Numbered from the stretch's first letter, positions 36,374 through 45,477 are shown. The stretch is DNA of 54,911 nucleotides from DATKSG01 sp035531775 (GCA_035531775.1 DATKSG010000009.1:1-54911), one strand, 5' to 3'. Numbers and translations: made by a program. Notes: generated by a model from the sequence alone, not told the origin.

Positions 36374-36661
36374 TCAGACACCCGTGAACGTCCGTTGCAG
36401 GAGCGCCAGATGATCCTGGTTCCCCGTGAAGGAAGGCGTGTGCTCAGGATCGAGCCGGCCGTAGACGAGGCGAACCAGAGCCTCGGTAGTCAACTGAAGG
36501 TCTGGGTTAGAGGTTGCTGTCGTCGGCTTTAGGCTCATGCTGTCATGGCCCCGTTCGACGGAGAAGTGGCCGACGGGGTCCGACGTGTCAACGGTGACTG
36601 TTCGCTCAGTCCCGGTGGGTTTCCCGGCAAAAGGCGCGATCAAACCAAGAGTGGCGCTCAT
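36374..36661 (-). pseudogene. Remnant of mycothiol-dependent maleylpyruvate isomerase-type gene (C-terminal domain only)
   Basis: A 95-codon frame that reads like the C-terminal domain of MDMPI-family proteins: TVTVDTSDPVGHFSVERGHDSMSLKP, then LTTEALVRLVYGRLDPEHTPSFTG and LLQRTFTGV. The N-terminal DinB-like domain that carries the metal-binding histidines is absent. The 195 bases upstream hold no matching sequence in any frame I checked by eye. Probably a truncated gene, though a free-standing small domain protein is possible. Confidence 0.5.
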
Positions 36662-36856
36662 GGATCGTGCTGAATCGGCCGGGACGACAGTTTCGCGGCG
36701 GGCCGTTGTGCGGGGACGTCAGGTCGTCGCACGGAAGGCTCGCTTCCCATGGCTTCGTCGAATGCTTTAGCTGACCAAGGACAATCATCGGGCCCGTGCT
36801 TGCCTCACTCAAGTGGGTGCCGCTCATGGCCCACAGCTACCCGACTACGAGGAACG

Positions 36857-37096
36857 TCACTCCCGGCGCCCCCGGGCTCCGCGGAGCACTGAGACGAGGA
36901 GCACGGCGGCCACGAGCACCGGGAATGCGATGACGGCGGCCGCCCGACTCGACAGTCCATGGGCCACCACGGCCACCAGAGCCACTACAGCCAGCGTGCC
37001 GACCAGCAGTTCCGGTGTCTCTCCCACCAGAAAGTCGACCCAGAACCGGGCAAAGGCGACGGCAGCACGCCGCAGCCCGTCAACGGCCGACGACAC
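36857..37096 (-). CDS. Small membrane protein at end of metal-transport operon
   Basis: A 79-residue protein with two hydrophobic helices (LLVGTLAVVALVAVVAHGL and AAAVIAFPVLVAAVLLVSVL) and a basic tail RGARGRRE. ATG 37096 overlaps the upstream gene by 17 bases. Unknown function; its place as sixth gene of the metal ABC operon implies a link to it or to its EXXE neighbour. Confidence 0.65.
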   Translation of the reverse strand: MSSAVDGLRRAAVAFARFWVDFLVGETPELLVGTLAVVALVAVVAHGLSSRAAAVIAFPVLVAAVLLVSVLRGARGRRE

Positions 37097-37838
37097 GGCT
37101 CTCGCTCCCGTGGCGCAGGGCCCCTACCACCAGCCCGACAAACGACCCGTACACCAGGACCAATACGGGGATGGCAAGATCGGTGCCAGGCCAGTGGGCC
37201 CCCACCCCCTCGCCGGTCCAGAACGTCCCAAAGCTCACCAGCATCACGCCGACGGCCATCTTCATGGCATTCTCGGGCACTCCGGCCAGCTGTCGGGAGA
37301 CGATTAGCCCGATGATGGCCACGCCGACGACGGCCACACCGGCCACGAGTCCAGCCAGGGCCAGGTGGCCTGACGAGGTCCCCAAGGTGAGGACGATGAC
37401 CACGACCTCCAGACCCTCGAGGAACACGCCCTTGAAGGCCACAGTGAAGGCGGTGCTGTCTCGCCCGGGCTTGCGTTGCTCGAGGGCGAGCTCATCGACG
37501 TGACGCTGAAAGATCTCGTCCTCGTCGTGTTTGGCTCGTAGGCCGGCGGCCCTCAACACGGCCTTGCGGAGCCACTGCAAGCCGAAGACCAGGAGCAAGA
37601 GACCGATCACGATCCTCAGAGTCGTAAGAGGGATGGACCGGATGGCCGGGCCGAGCACGAGCACCAATGCGCTCAGCAGAACCAGGGCTGCGCCTGCTCC
37701 CTGAGCGGTCGAGCGCCAGCCACGGGTGAGGCCGGTGGCCAGGACGATGGTCAAGGCCTCGACCATCTCGACTGTGGTGGCCAGGGCGACAGCCACCACC
37801 AGCACGGTGATGTTGCCGTGGTTTCCGGGAGCGATCAC
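37080..37838 (-). CDS. Multi-pass membrane protein with two EXXE motifs, in metal-transport operon
   Basis: A 252-residue protein with about seven hydrophobic segments. GTG 37838 overlaps the upstream permease stop (GTGA). Two short acidic motifs lie in predicted helices: E24-MV-E27 (TTVEMVEALTIVLATG) and E141-GL-E144 (FKGVFLEGLEVVVIVLTLG). Their spacing and surroundings resemble the REXXE iron-binding motifs of the FTR1/OfeT family, though the Arg is missing. A cytoplasmic loop (about 98-128) is charged with Asp/Glu/His. It may be an uncharacterised membrane protein family of the COG4280 type; I recall that name only tentatively. Metal transport is inferred from neighbours. Confidence 0.75.
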   Translation of the reverse strand: MIAPGNHGNITVLVVAVALATTVEMVEALTIVLATGLTRGWRSTAQGAGAALVLLSALVLVLGPAIRSIPLTTLRIVIGLLLLVFGLQWLRKAVLRAAGLRAKHDEDEIFQRHVDELALEQRKPGRDSTAFTVAFKGVFLEGLEVVVIVLTLGTSSGHLALAGLVAGVAVVGVAIIGLIVSRQLAGVPENAMKMAVGVMLVSFGTFWTGEGVGAHWPGTDLAIPVLVLVYGSFVGLVVGALRHGSESRVVGR

Positions 37839-38704
37839 CTCACCACTATGCCCGAGCGCCGCCCAGCTGTAGCCAAGACGCTCGCCAGGTAACAGCCGGT
37901 GGCGACGGCCACGATCCCGAAGCTCGGAGGCACCTGCGGGGCTGCGTAGGCCAGGGCCAATCCTGCCCAGGTCGAGCCCAGGGCCAGAGCAGCCGAGAGC
38001 CACATCGCCACTGGCGGTCTCGTGGTGAGCCGATGGGCGGTCGCCGCCGGGGCGGCTAGCAGGCCCAGGAGCAGCAGCGCCCCCACCGCCTCGGTGGCCT
38101 CCGCCGCCGTGATGCCGACTACTGCGAGAAAGGCAAAACCCAACGCCCGAACCGGGACCCCTCGGGCCTCGGCCACCGCCTCGTCGATGCTGGCGAAGAG
38201 CAGTGGACGTCGCAGGATGACGACGGTCGCGATCACCAGCACGGCGATGACCGCTGCCGCCTGAGCCTGGGCCGAGGAAAGCCCGAAGATCGAGCCGAAC
38301 AACACATTGACCCCGCCGGTGGCGTCGGCTCCGGCCCGCGAGGTCGTGTAGAGGGTTAGGAACAGGGCCCCGAGCCCGAGGATCCAGGCGAAGACCGCCC
38401 CCACGACGGTGTCGTCGGGGCGCCCCTTCACACCCAAGGCCGCCATGACCAGGCCGAAAACGATGCAGGAACCGAACAGCCCGATTCTGAGATCGGCGCC
38501 CACAAGCAGAGCAGCCAGCGACCCGGTGAAGGCGACGTGGGAGAGGGCGTCTCCGACGAACACCTGGCCTCGAAGCGTCACGAAGTAGCCCACCAGACCC
38601 GAAGCCACCGCCACTGCGCTACCAGCCAACAAGGCATCGCGAACGAACGCGTGGGACACCATGTGAGCGATGGCCGTCCATGGGGCCAATAGCACGAGGG
38701 TCAT
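37835..38704 (-). CDS. Metal ABC transporter permease (second of two)
   Basis: A 289-residue permease of the ZnuB/MntB/TroCD family with about eight helices. Signature parts: GYFVTLRGQVFVGDALSHVAFTG near the start, FASIDEAVAEARGVPV in the middle and EATEAVGALLLLGLLAAPAATA. Paired with the other permease at 38701-39549 (4-base overlap), it probably forms a heterodimeric channel with the ATPase encoded upstream. Confidence 0.92.
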   Translation of the reverse strand: MTLVLLAPWTAIAHMVSHAFVRDALLAGSAVAVASGLVGYFVTLRGQVFVGDALSHVAFTGSLAALLVGADLRIGLFGSCIVFGLVMAALGVKGRPDDTVVGAVFAWILGLGALFLTLYTTSRAGADATGGVNVLFGSIFGLSSAQAQAAAVIAVLVIATVVILRRPLLFASIDEAVAEARGVPVRALGFAFLAVVGITAAEATEAVGALLLLGLLAAPAATAHRLTTRPPVAMWLSAALALGSTWAGLALAYAAPQVPPSFGIVAVATGCYLASVLATAGRRSGIVVR

Positions 38705-39549
38705 GCCGGCCTCGTTCGGATCCGGCGTGTCGATTCGGCCAACGCACGTCCACCGGTGGCGCCGGCCAGGGCGACGATCCCGATGCTCGTTACCGTGAAG
38801 CCGACCGGATAGTCGGTGAAGTACGCCACCACCAGGCCCCCCCAGGCGAAGGTAACGCCCAGTACCACCGACAACACCAGGCCCAGCGCCGGCCTCGGGG
38901 TGAGTTGCTGGGCGGTGGCCGCCGGCATGACCAGTAAGGCGAAGACGAGAAGGGCCCCGGTGATCTGGCTGGCCTCAGCAGCTGCCGCCCCCAAGAGGAT
39001 AAGGAAAGCACCTGAGACCAAACGCACTGGCACACCCCTGGCGCTGGCCACGGCCGGGTCGATGGAGCAGAACAGCAGCGGGCGCCCCATGCCCGCCAGG
39101 GCAACGAGGACCACCACGGCCACGGCTAACAGCACCCGGACCTCCCAGTCGGAGATGCCGAGGAAGGTACCGAAGAGCAATGCCGTCAGGCTATTCAGGA
39201 ATCCACCGTACAGGCCGACGAAAAGGACCCCGCAAGCCAGGGCGAAGGCTTGCACGATCCCGATCACAGCCGATTCCTCGCTGTAGCGGTCGCCGATCGC
39301 CGCTCTGGGCACAGCGGCGATGACCATGGCGGTGGCAACGCTGGCCGCGAAGTAGCCGAAGGTAGGGCTGATCCCGAGCCATATAGCCCCGGCCGCTCCG
39401 GGGAAGGACACGACCGCCAAGGTGTGGCCGGCGAAGCTCTGCCGGCGCAAGACCATGAACCAGCCCATGGGGCCAGCCACCACGGCGACGATGGTCCCCG
39501 CTTCGAGGGCGTTGACCATGAAGTGCAGGGAGAAGAGCCCGCCCATCAT
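38701..39549 (-). CDS. Metal ABC transporter permease (first of two)
   Basis: A 282-residue ZnuB/MntB-type permease: VVAGPMGWFMVLRRQSFAGHTLAVVSFPGAAGA, FCSIDPAVASARGVPVRL and EASQITGALLVFALLVMPAATAQ. It is clearly homologous to its downstream neighbour yet diverged, so the pair is an old duplication. ATG overlaps the ATPase stop. Confidence 0.92.
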   Translation of the reverse strand: MMGGLFSLHFMVNALEAGTIVAVVAGPMGWFMVLRRQSFAGHTLAVVSFPGAAGAIWLGISPTFGYFAASVATAMVIAAVPRAAIGDRYSEESAVIGIVQAFALACGVLFVGLYGGFLNSLTALLFGTFLGISDWEVRVLLAVAVVVLVALAGMGRPLLFCSIDPAVASARGVPVRLVSGAFLILLGAAAAEASQITGALLVFALLVMPAATAQQLTPRPALGLVLSVVLGVTFAWGGLVVAYFTDYPVGFTVTSIGIVALAGATGGRALAESTRRIRTRPA

Positions 39550-40385
39550 CGGGGGAGTCCGGTGTGGCGATCGTAGTGATGAGCCGGCGCTTCGGGCTGA
39601 CCGACGACGACCAGCCGGCCATCGGACGTGCGCAACACTTCCACTGGCGTCTCGTAAAGCCGCGACAGGTTGCTGGAAGTGATGACTTCTGTTGGTTTCC
39701 CGCTCACAGCACCCCCGCGAGCGATATACACCACGCTGTCGAGCGCCGAGAGGATGGGGTTCACGTCATGGGCCACCATCACGACAGTCACGCCCTGTTG
39801 GAGGCAGATCCGTGAGATGAGCCCGGACACAGCGGCCTGATTGGGGAGGTCCAAGCTGTCTAGTGGCTCGTCGAGCAGCAGCAGGGCCGGCTTGCGCACC
39901 AACGCCTGGGCGATCAGCAGCCGCTGTTGTTCGCCGCCCGAAACCTGGCCTATCGGGCGCCCGGCATAATCTCCGGCCCCCACGAGCTCAATGACCTCTT
40001 CAACCCTGGCTCGGTCGAGTCGGCGACCAGCGCGTCGTCGGGAGCCGACGGGCAAGCCCATGCCGAAGCGGTGTCCATCGGCACCGAGGCGAACGATGTC
40101 AACACCGCGCACCCGGAGATGAGGGTCGAAACTGCGCCTCTGGGGGAGATATCCGATGTCGCGCCCGGCGTCACCGGGTGGACGGCCCAGGACGACGGCG
40201 CGCCCTGCCGACAGGGGGTAGAGACCGAGAGCGGCCTTGACCAACGTGGACTTGCCGACCCCATTGGGACCGAGGACGGCGACGAATTCACCTGTTGCAA
40301 CCGACAATGTGACGTCGGACCAGATGGTCTTCCCCCCGAGGCTGACAGCGGCCTTCTCGAAGGACAGGGCCGGTGCTTGTGCCAT
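39546..40385 (-). CDS. Metal ABC transporter ATP-binding protein
   Basis: A 279-residue ATPase of the ZnuC/MntA type. Walker A GPNGVGKST, Q-loop LPQRRSF, signature VSGGEQQRLLIAQAL, Walker B LLLLDEPLDSLD and switch His in VMVAHDVNP are all intact. A basic stretch (GSRRRAGRRLDRARVEEV) sits in the helical domain. Energises the two downstream permeases. ATG 40385 is four bases after the binding-protein stop. Confidence 0.94.
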   Translation of the reverse strand: MAQAPALSFEKAAVSLGGKTIWSDVTLSVATGEFVAVLGPNGVGKSTLVKAALGLYPLSAGRAVVLGRPPGDAGRDIGYLPQRRSFDPHLRVRGVDIVRLGADGHRFGMGLPVGSRRRAGRRLDRARVEEVIELVGAGDYAGRPIGQVSGGEQQRLLIAQALVRKPALLLLDEPLDSLDLPNQAAVSGLISRICLQQGVTVVMVAHDVNPILSALDSVVYIARGGAVSGKPTEVITSSNLSRLYETPVEVLRTSDGRLVVVGQPEAPAHHYDRHTGLPR

Positions 40386-40389
40386 GGCC

Positions 40390-41358
40390 TCAGTGACTCG
40401 ATGCCGCCGAAGCCAGAGCGGCTTCGATGCGCAGTAGCTGGAAGGTCTGCCAGGTCTGGAACGTCGTGCCGGCGGGTGCCAGCGTCTCGGTGATGGTGGT
40501 CACAGGGATGTGGGCGGCTCTAGCTTCGGCTAGCTGCACCTGTACATCGGGCGTAACGTTTTGGCTGTTGTAGACGTAGATCTTAATGGCATGGTCCATG
40601 ATCTGTCTGTCGGCCGTCTGTTTGTCTGAGGCCGAGACGTCGGTTCCTTCGCTGATGGCCTTCAGAAAGGACGCCGGAGTGATGAGGTCGAGCCCAAGCG
40701 CTGGTGCCAACATCGAGAAGATCGACTCCGACGCACCGACAGGCGTGCCGTGGAAACGGGAGCGGACGGAGGAGATGGCGGCATCGTACGGCCTAAGGGC
40801 CACGTTCTCGAACCACGTCTCCTTGGCGTCGAAGTATGCACCATCGGCCGGGTCGAGTCTCCGGTAGCTGCGCACGATCGTCTCGATGACTGCCCTTACA
40901 TCTCCGGGGTTGTACCAACGGTGGGGGTTGGCGCCATTGGTCAAACCGAGGCTTGTCCCGACGTCGATGGTGGCGGGGAGCGGACTATCGGCGGAGAGCA
41001 GTCTGCCGACCCAAGGGTCGTAGCCGATGCCGTTCTCGAGGACCAGGTTCGCCCCGGCCACGGCGCGTGCGTCGGCAGCAGTGGGCTCGTACGAGTGCGG
41101 GTCCGCATCGGGATTGGTGATGATGCTGTGGACCCGGGCGTGCACGCCACCGAGTTGGGCGGCGATGCTCCCCCAGAAGTTCTCAGCCGCCACCACGTCG
41201 ATGACCCGCTGGCGTACGGTTCCCGGTCCAGCCGACGCCGACCTGCAGCCGGCTACGCCGAACAGCCCGATGAGCACCGATGCCACGCCGGCCCAGCTCA
41301 CAAGGGTCCGGAACCCGGACGCCACGGCCGGACGATGGCCACTATCGGAGGCTCGCAC
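40390..41358 (-). CDS. Zn/Mn ABC transporter substrate-binding lipoprotein (ZnuA/TroA-like)
   Basis: A 322-residue cluster A-I binding protein, with lipobox VAGC (Cys38). Metal-site candidates are His88 (NPDADPHSYEPTAAD), His146 (GANPHRWYNP) and Glu211 (GASESIFSML), plus a later acidic residue. It has no His-rich loop of the ZnuA kind, so zinc versus manganese is open. GTG start at 41358. First gene of a six-gene operon; a palindromic site lies just upstream. Confidence 0.9.
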   Translation of the reverse strand: MRASDSGHRPAVASGFRTLVSWAGVASVLIGLFGVAGCRSASAGPGTVRQRVIDVVAAENFWGSIAAQLGGVHARVHSIITNPDADPHSYEPTAADARAVAGANLVLENGIGYDPWVGRLLSADSPLPATIDVGTSLGLTNGANPHRWYNPGDVRAVIETIVRSYRRLDPADGAYFDAKETWFENVALRPYDAAISSVRSRFHGTPVGASESIFSMLAPALGLDLITPASFLKAISEGTDVSASDKQTADRQIMDHAIKIYVYNSQNVTPDVQVQLAEARAAHIPVTTITETLAPAGTTFQTWQTFQLLRIEAALASAASSH

Positions 41359-41373
41359 GCCGTCAGCTTATGC

Positions 41374-41390
41374 AGGAATGATTCTTATTA
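41374..41390. promoter_or_regulatory. Candidate Fur/Zur operator
   Basis: aggaatgattcttatta is AT-rich and imperfectly palindromic (AATGATT / AATAAG-type arms), recalling Fur-family boxes with ATGATT cores. It lies 15 bases before the znuA-like start and between that operon and the divergent Fur-family regulator gene, as autoregulated Zur sites do. Confidence 0.45.
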
Positions 41391-41499
41391 CAAGGCCCCC
41401 GTGGTGCCAAGATCGGAGCGTGGGCGAGGGCTAGTCAAGGGCAATAGGAACCATTCCGGTGCGGTTCCCGATGGCGTGCGACCGGTACGATGGCATCTC

Positions 41500-42009
41500 A
41501 TGGAGCCCCCGGTGACGGCGTACGAGGCGACGGCATCGGCGACGGCATCGGTCCACCATGCCGTGGCGCTGCGGCTGGCCGGGGCCGACCAGCGCTACAC
41601 GCCGATGCGTCGGGCGCTGGTCGAGACCCTGGCCACAGCGGGTCGGCCCTTGACCGTGCCCGAGATCCTGTTGTGCTCGCCCCGCTTGCCCCAGAGCAGC
41701 GCTTATCGCAACATCACGGCCTTGGCCGACGCCGGCGTGGTCAGACGAGTGCTCGGCAACGACGACCACGGACGCTTCGAGCTCACCGAGGACCTGTCGG
41801 GGCACCATCACCACTTGGTGTGCGGTGCCTGTGGCCGGGTCGAGGACGTGGCGCCGTCGCCCCGCCTCGAACAGGCTCTGGGAGAGGCGATGCGGGCGGC
41901 GGCCGGCCAGCAGGGCTACGAGGTGTTGGAGCACCGCCTCGACATGGTGGGACGGTGCCCCGACTGCCGGGCTCCGGGGGTGCCGGCTTCGACGTCGCAG
42001 CCCCGGTAG
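41500..42009 (+). CDS. Fur-family transcriptional repressor (Zur-like)
   Basis: A 169-residue Fur-family protein. The winged helix lies around residues 25-90 (LTVPEILLCSPRLPQSSAYRNITALADAGVVRR). The dimerisation domain has His102-His105 (GHHHHLVC), the structural zinc cysteines Cys108/Cys111 and Cys153/Cys156, and His145. Its divergent position from a zinc/manganese importer argues for Zur rather than Fur, but the metal cannot be assigned from sequence. ATG 41500 is chosen to give a short N-terminal extension of Ala/Thr residues. Confidence 0.88.
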   Translation: MEPPVTAYEATASATASVHHAVALRLAGADQRYTPMRRALVETLATAGRPLTVPEILLCSPRLPQSSAYRNITALADAGVVRRVLGNDDHGRFELTEDLSGHHHHLVCGACGRVEDVAPSPRLEQALGEAMRAAAGQQGYEVLEHRLDMVGRCPDCRAPGVPASTSQPR

Positions 42010-42042
42010 CTCCCCGGGGGGCGGTTGCTCGAAGTGTGGGGT

Positions 42043-43869
42043 TTATTCGCGCCGGGAGCGACTACGGGCTCGCCCACGAATGGCCTGGTCGAGGACGAGC
42101 TTGCGGAGACGCACCGCCTTGGGCGTCACTTCGACGCACTCGTCTTCGCCGATGAATTCGAGAGCTTGCTCAAGCGACAAATGGAGATGCGGGGTCAAAC
42201 GCTCGAGCTCGTCAGCCGTCGAGGAACGGACGTTTGTGAGCTTCTTCTCCTTCGCCGGGTTCACGTCCATCTCATCGACTCGGGCGTTCTCACCGACGAT
42301 CATCCCCTCGTAGACCTCCGTGCCGGGTCCGATGAGCAGGGTCCCGCGTTCCTGAAGGGCCATCAAGGCGTACGTGGTCGACATGCCTCGGCGGTCAGCC
42401 ACCATGGAGCCGTTCCGCCTGGTCCGCAACTCCCCATGCCAGGGCTCCCAGCCGTCGAACACGTGGTGCAGCACACCGGTGCCTCGGGTCTCGACCAGGA
42501 ATTCGGTCCGGAATCCCACGAGACCCCGGGCCGGGACCCTGTAGTCCATCCGGACCCAACCGGTGCCGTGGTTGACCATCTCCTCCAGGCGCCCGTGACG
42601 AAGGGAGAGCAATTGGGTCACGACCCCCAGGTAGTCGGACGGCACATCCACGGCGAGGCGCTCCATGGGCTCGTGCAGGACGCCGTCGACCTGCCTGGTC
42701 ACGACCTGGGGTTTGCCCACGGTGAGCTCGAAGCCCTCGCGCCGCATGGTCTCCACCAGCACGGCCAACTGCAGTTCGCCGCGACCTTGGACCTCCCAGG
42801 TGTCGGGGCGCTCGGTGGGGGAGACCCGCAATGACACGTTCCCGACCAGCTCGGCGTCCAACCGGCTCTTGACCAGGCGGGCGGTGAGCTTGGAGCCGTC
42901 CACCCCGGCCAGGGGTGAGGTATTGATGCCTATGGTCATGGACAAACTCGGCTCGTCGACCACCACGGCCGGTAGCGGTCGTGGGTCGTCGGCCGCCGAC
43001 AGAGTCTCCCCGATCGTGATGTCGGAGAACCCGGCCACAGCCACGATCTCCCCGGGACCGGCCTCGTCCACATCGACCCGTTCCAATGCTCGAGTGGCGT
43101 ACAGCTCGGTGATCTTGGCCTTTTGTATCGATCCGTCGAGACGGCACCATGAAACGGTGTCACCTCGGCGCAACGTACCGTTGTGTACTCGGCAGATGGC
43201 CAACCGGCCCACGTACGGCGACGCGTCGAGGTTGGTCACCAGAGCCTGGAGGGGGTGACCGGGTTTGAAGACCGGCGCCGGGACCCGTTCGAGGAGTGCA
43301 TCGAATAGTGGGCTGAGATCGGTGCCCACGGTGTCGGGATCGGTGCTCGACCAGCCGGCTCGAGCATTGGAGTACAGCACCGGGAAGTCGATCTGATGCT
43401 CCTGGGCGTCGAGGTCCAAGAACAGCTCTTCGACCTCGTGGACCACTTCGGCGATGCGGGCGTCGGCCCGGTCCACTTTGTTCACGAGCACCACGACAGG
43501 CAGGTTGGCCTCGAGGGTCTTGCGCAGGACGAACCGCGTCTGGGGAAGCGGCCCTTCCGACGCGTCGACCAGGAGCAGCACGCCGTCGACCATGGACAGG
43601 CCACGCTCCACTTCACCCCCGAAGTCGGCGTGCCCAGGGGTGTCGACGATGGTGATGGTCACCCCGCGGTGACGTACGACCGTGTGCTTGGCCAGGATGG
43701 TGACGCCCTTTTCGCGTTCCAGGTCGCCGGAGTCCATGACCCGGTCGGCCATCTCCTTGCCGGCTCTGAGCTCACCGCTCTGGCGCAACATGGCATCGAC
43801 CAGGGTCGTCTTGCCGTGGTCGACGTGGGCAACGATGGCCACGTTGCGAAGGTCATCGCGTTGTTGCAT
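42043..43869 (-). CDS. typA: Ribosome-associated GTPase TypA/BipA
   Basis: A 608-residue translation-factor GTPase. G1 AHVDHGKTT, G2 region KGVTILAKHT, G3 DTPGHADFGGEVER and G4 NKVDRADA are present, followed by EF-G-like domains II, III and V and the TypA-specific C-terminal domain (GRLEEMVNHGTGWVRMDYRVPARGLVGF). It binds the ribosome and is involved in stress and assembly. Convergent with the Fur-family gene. Length is normal. Confidence 0.95.
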   Translation of the reverse strand: MQQRDDLRNVAIVAHVDHGKTTLVDAMLRQSGELRAGKEMADRVMDSGDLEREKGVTILAKHTVVRHRGVTITIVDTPGHADFGGEVERGLSMVDGVLLLVDASEGPLPQTRFVLRKTLEANLPVVVLVNKVDRADARIAEVVHEVEELFLDLDAQEHQIDFPVLYSNARAGWSSTDPDTVGTDLSPLFDALLERVPAPVFKPGHPLQALVTNLDASPYVGRLAICRVHNGTLRRGDTVSWCRLDGSIQKAKITELYATRALERVDVDEAGPGEIVAVAGFSDITIGETLSAADDPRPLPAVVVDEPSLSMTIGINTSPLAGVDGSKLTARLVKSRLDAELVGNVSLRVSPTERPDTWEVQGRGELQLAVLVETMRREGFELTVGKPQVVTRQVDGVLHEPMERLAVDVPSDYLGVVTQLLSLRHGRLEEMVNHGTGWVRMDYRVPARGLVGFRTEFLVETRGTGVLHHVFDGWEPWHGELRTRRNGSMVADRRGMSTTYALMALQERGTLLIGPGTEVYEGMIVGENARVDEMDVNPAKEKKLTNVRSSTADELERLTPHLHLSLEQALEFIGEDECVEVTPKAVRLRKLVLDQAIRGRARSRSRRE

Positions 43870-44012
43870 GGATATTCCAGGCTAGCCGCCGGCCCGGCCG
43901 GCCCGGTCCGGGCTCTGCGACCTGCTCCCATGCGCACTATCGTCAGCCGTCGTCGGGCCCCTGTGCGCCGGGTGGGTCCAGCCCGTCAGGTCGATCGGAG
44001 GAGTGAGTCAGC

Positions 44013-44495
44013 GTGATCCGTGGAGAAGGAACTGCGTTCATCCGGGGTGTAACCCCCGACGAGGTCTTCGATTTTGTCTTGGACCCGGCCCAGTACACCA
44101 AGGCCGATACCAAGATCGTCTGGGTCACGAAGCTGGCCGACACGCCCGATGGCATGGTGGCCCGGGAGGACGGGAAATTCTTCGGCCGGTTCCCGGGCTC
44201 GGTCATCACCAGGTACCGGTGGCAGCGACCGAACAGCATCGATGTGACGCTTGAGCACGGAGTCCCCCGAGGTCTGCACGCGTGGTTCGAGATCGAGGAG
44301 GTGGCAGGGGGAACCCGAGTACGCCACGTCGAGGAAATGGACTTCGGGCACGGCTTGGCCGGCCTTCTCTACGACGCCGTGGCTCGGGCGTGGTTCCAGA
44401 GATCGGTTGCCCAGGAGATGGCCGAGATCGGTCGCCTTCTCGAGGCCGGCGAGCGTGGTCGCGGCCCTGACCACGACGTCACCGACAAGGCCTGA
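44013..44495 (+). CDS. SRPBCC (START-like) family protein
   Basis: A 160-residue helix-grip protein. IRGEGTAFIRGVTPDEVFDFVLDPAQYTKADTKI, followed by TRYRWQRPNSIDVTLEHGVPRGLHAWFEIEEVAGGTRVRHVEEM and a long C-terminal helix, gives the fold of polyketide cyclase/dehydrase-type lipid-binding proteins. Ligand and role unknown. GTG start at 44013, divergent from typA; convergent with the cupin gene (7-base gap). Confidence 0.85.
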   Translation: MIRGEGTAFIRGVTPDEVFDFVLDPAQYTKADTKIVWVTKLADTPDGMVAREDGKFFGRFPGSVITRYRWQRPNSIDVTLEHGVPRGLHAWFEIEEVAGGTRVRHVEEMDFGHGLAGLLYDAVARAWFQRSVAQEMAEIGRLLEAGERGRGPDHDVTDKA

Positions 44496-44502
44496 GAGGC
44501 CC

Positions 44503-45477
44503 TCAGCTCGAGAAGCGGATGTCGAGCGTGCGCAAGTACGTGTGAAGCCCGGCGTCTTGGACGGGGAAGAGGCTGGCGTCGGCTCCTGATTCGTTGTGGT
44601 GGCTGTGCCAGAGCCCGGGCGGCGTCACGAATGCACAGCCGGGCTCCCATTCGACCCGTACCGGGTCGATGATGGCGCCGTGCTCATCCAGCGCCGTGCC
44701 CACCAGGCTGTAACACCCGGCACGGCACTCGACGATGAGGTCGAGGGCGATGCTCTGGTGTCGGTGCGGGCGCTGCACCGCGCCGGCCGGCAGGGCGCCG
44801 AGCATGGCCCACAACGTGTGCGTGGCCGTCAGGGTCTGCCCGTTGGCGCTGTTGCCGAGCAGGACCGCCACACGGTTGCGCCGCCCGGCGTCAGGGTGGG
44901 CGGCGACTTCGGCCAGGGCGGCTCGAGCGGCCTCCCCGTCGAAGCGCGTCGGCCGGAACCTGGGCCCGGCCGGAACCGTCCCCAGGTACGACAGGAGCGG
45001 CGAATCATCGACGTGGTAGAGCAGAACCCTGGTCGAGGCCTCGTAGCGGGCCGTGCACGGCGCAGGAAGGGTGAGGACGTCGCCCCGGGCGAAGGCCATG
45101 GTGCCGGGGCCGCCCGGGCCCTCGAAATGTGCCGTCCCCTCGCCGGCCAGGCAGTAGGCCAGGGCGCTGGTGGCCGACGGCATAACCTCCACTGACTCGC
45201 CGCCGGCGACCGACACGAAACGAGCGAGCAGGCTGGGCCCAGTGGCCGGGTAAGCCACACCCAGCTCGCCGGACAGGTCGAGCATTGTTGTGCCCGATGG
45301 CCCGTCGCCCTCCGGCGCGGCGAACCGCCTGATGGGCACCGGGCTGATGCGCCCACTGCCGATGGGGTCGACGGCGGAGGTGTACTCGTGGAACACGGCA
45401 TCGCCGGTCCAGTCCTCTTCGGCGAGAGCCACGACCAGACCAGGGGTGTGTAGCACCGGCAGCCTCGGGTCGGCCAT
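44503..45477 (-). CDS. Bicupin protein (gentisate 1,2-dioxygenase-like)
   Basis: A 324-residue protein with two cupin domains. The first ends around LAYCLAGEGTAHFEGPGG ... FARGDVLTLPA, with few histidines, so it probably does not bind metal. The second has PHRHQSIALDLIVE and WHSHHNES, typical metal-binding cupin histidines. Gentisate and 1-hydroxy-2-naphthoate dioxygenases share this layout, but no other aromatic-degradation gene is near, so the substrate is open. Start ATG 45477 (MADPRLP). Confidence 0.78.
   Translation of the reverse strand: MADPRLPVLHTPGLVVALAEEDWTGDAVFHEYTSAVDPIGSGRISPVPIRRFAAPEGDGPSGTTMLDLSGELGVAYPATGPSLLARFVSVAGGESVEVMPSATSALAYCLAGEGTAHFEGPGGPGTMAFARGDVLTLPAPCTARYEASTRVLLYHVDDSPLLSYLGTVPAGPRFRPTRFDGEAARAALAEVAAHPDAGRRNRVAVLLGNSANGQTLTATHTLWAMLGALPAGAVQRPHRHQSIALDLIVECRAGCYSLVGTALDEHGAIIDPVRVEWEPGCAFVTPPGLWHSHHNESGADASLFPVQDAGLHTYLRTLDIRFSS

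Noticed and set aside
34695..36860. Genomic island inserted at tRNA-Val
   Set aside because: No integrase, no direct repeat of the tRNA 3' end seen, and no phage-like genes nearby.
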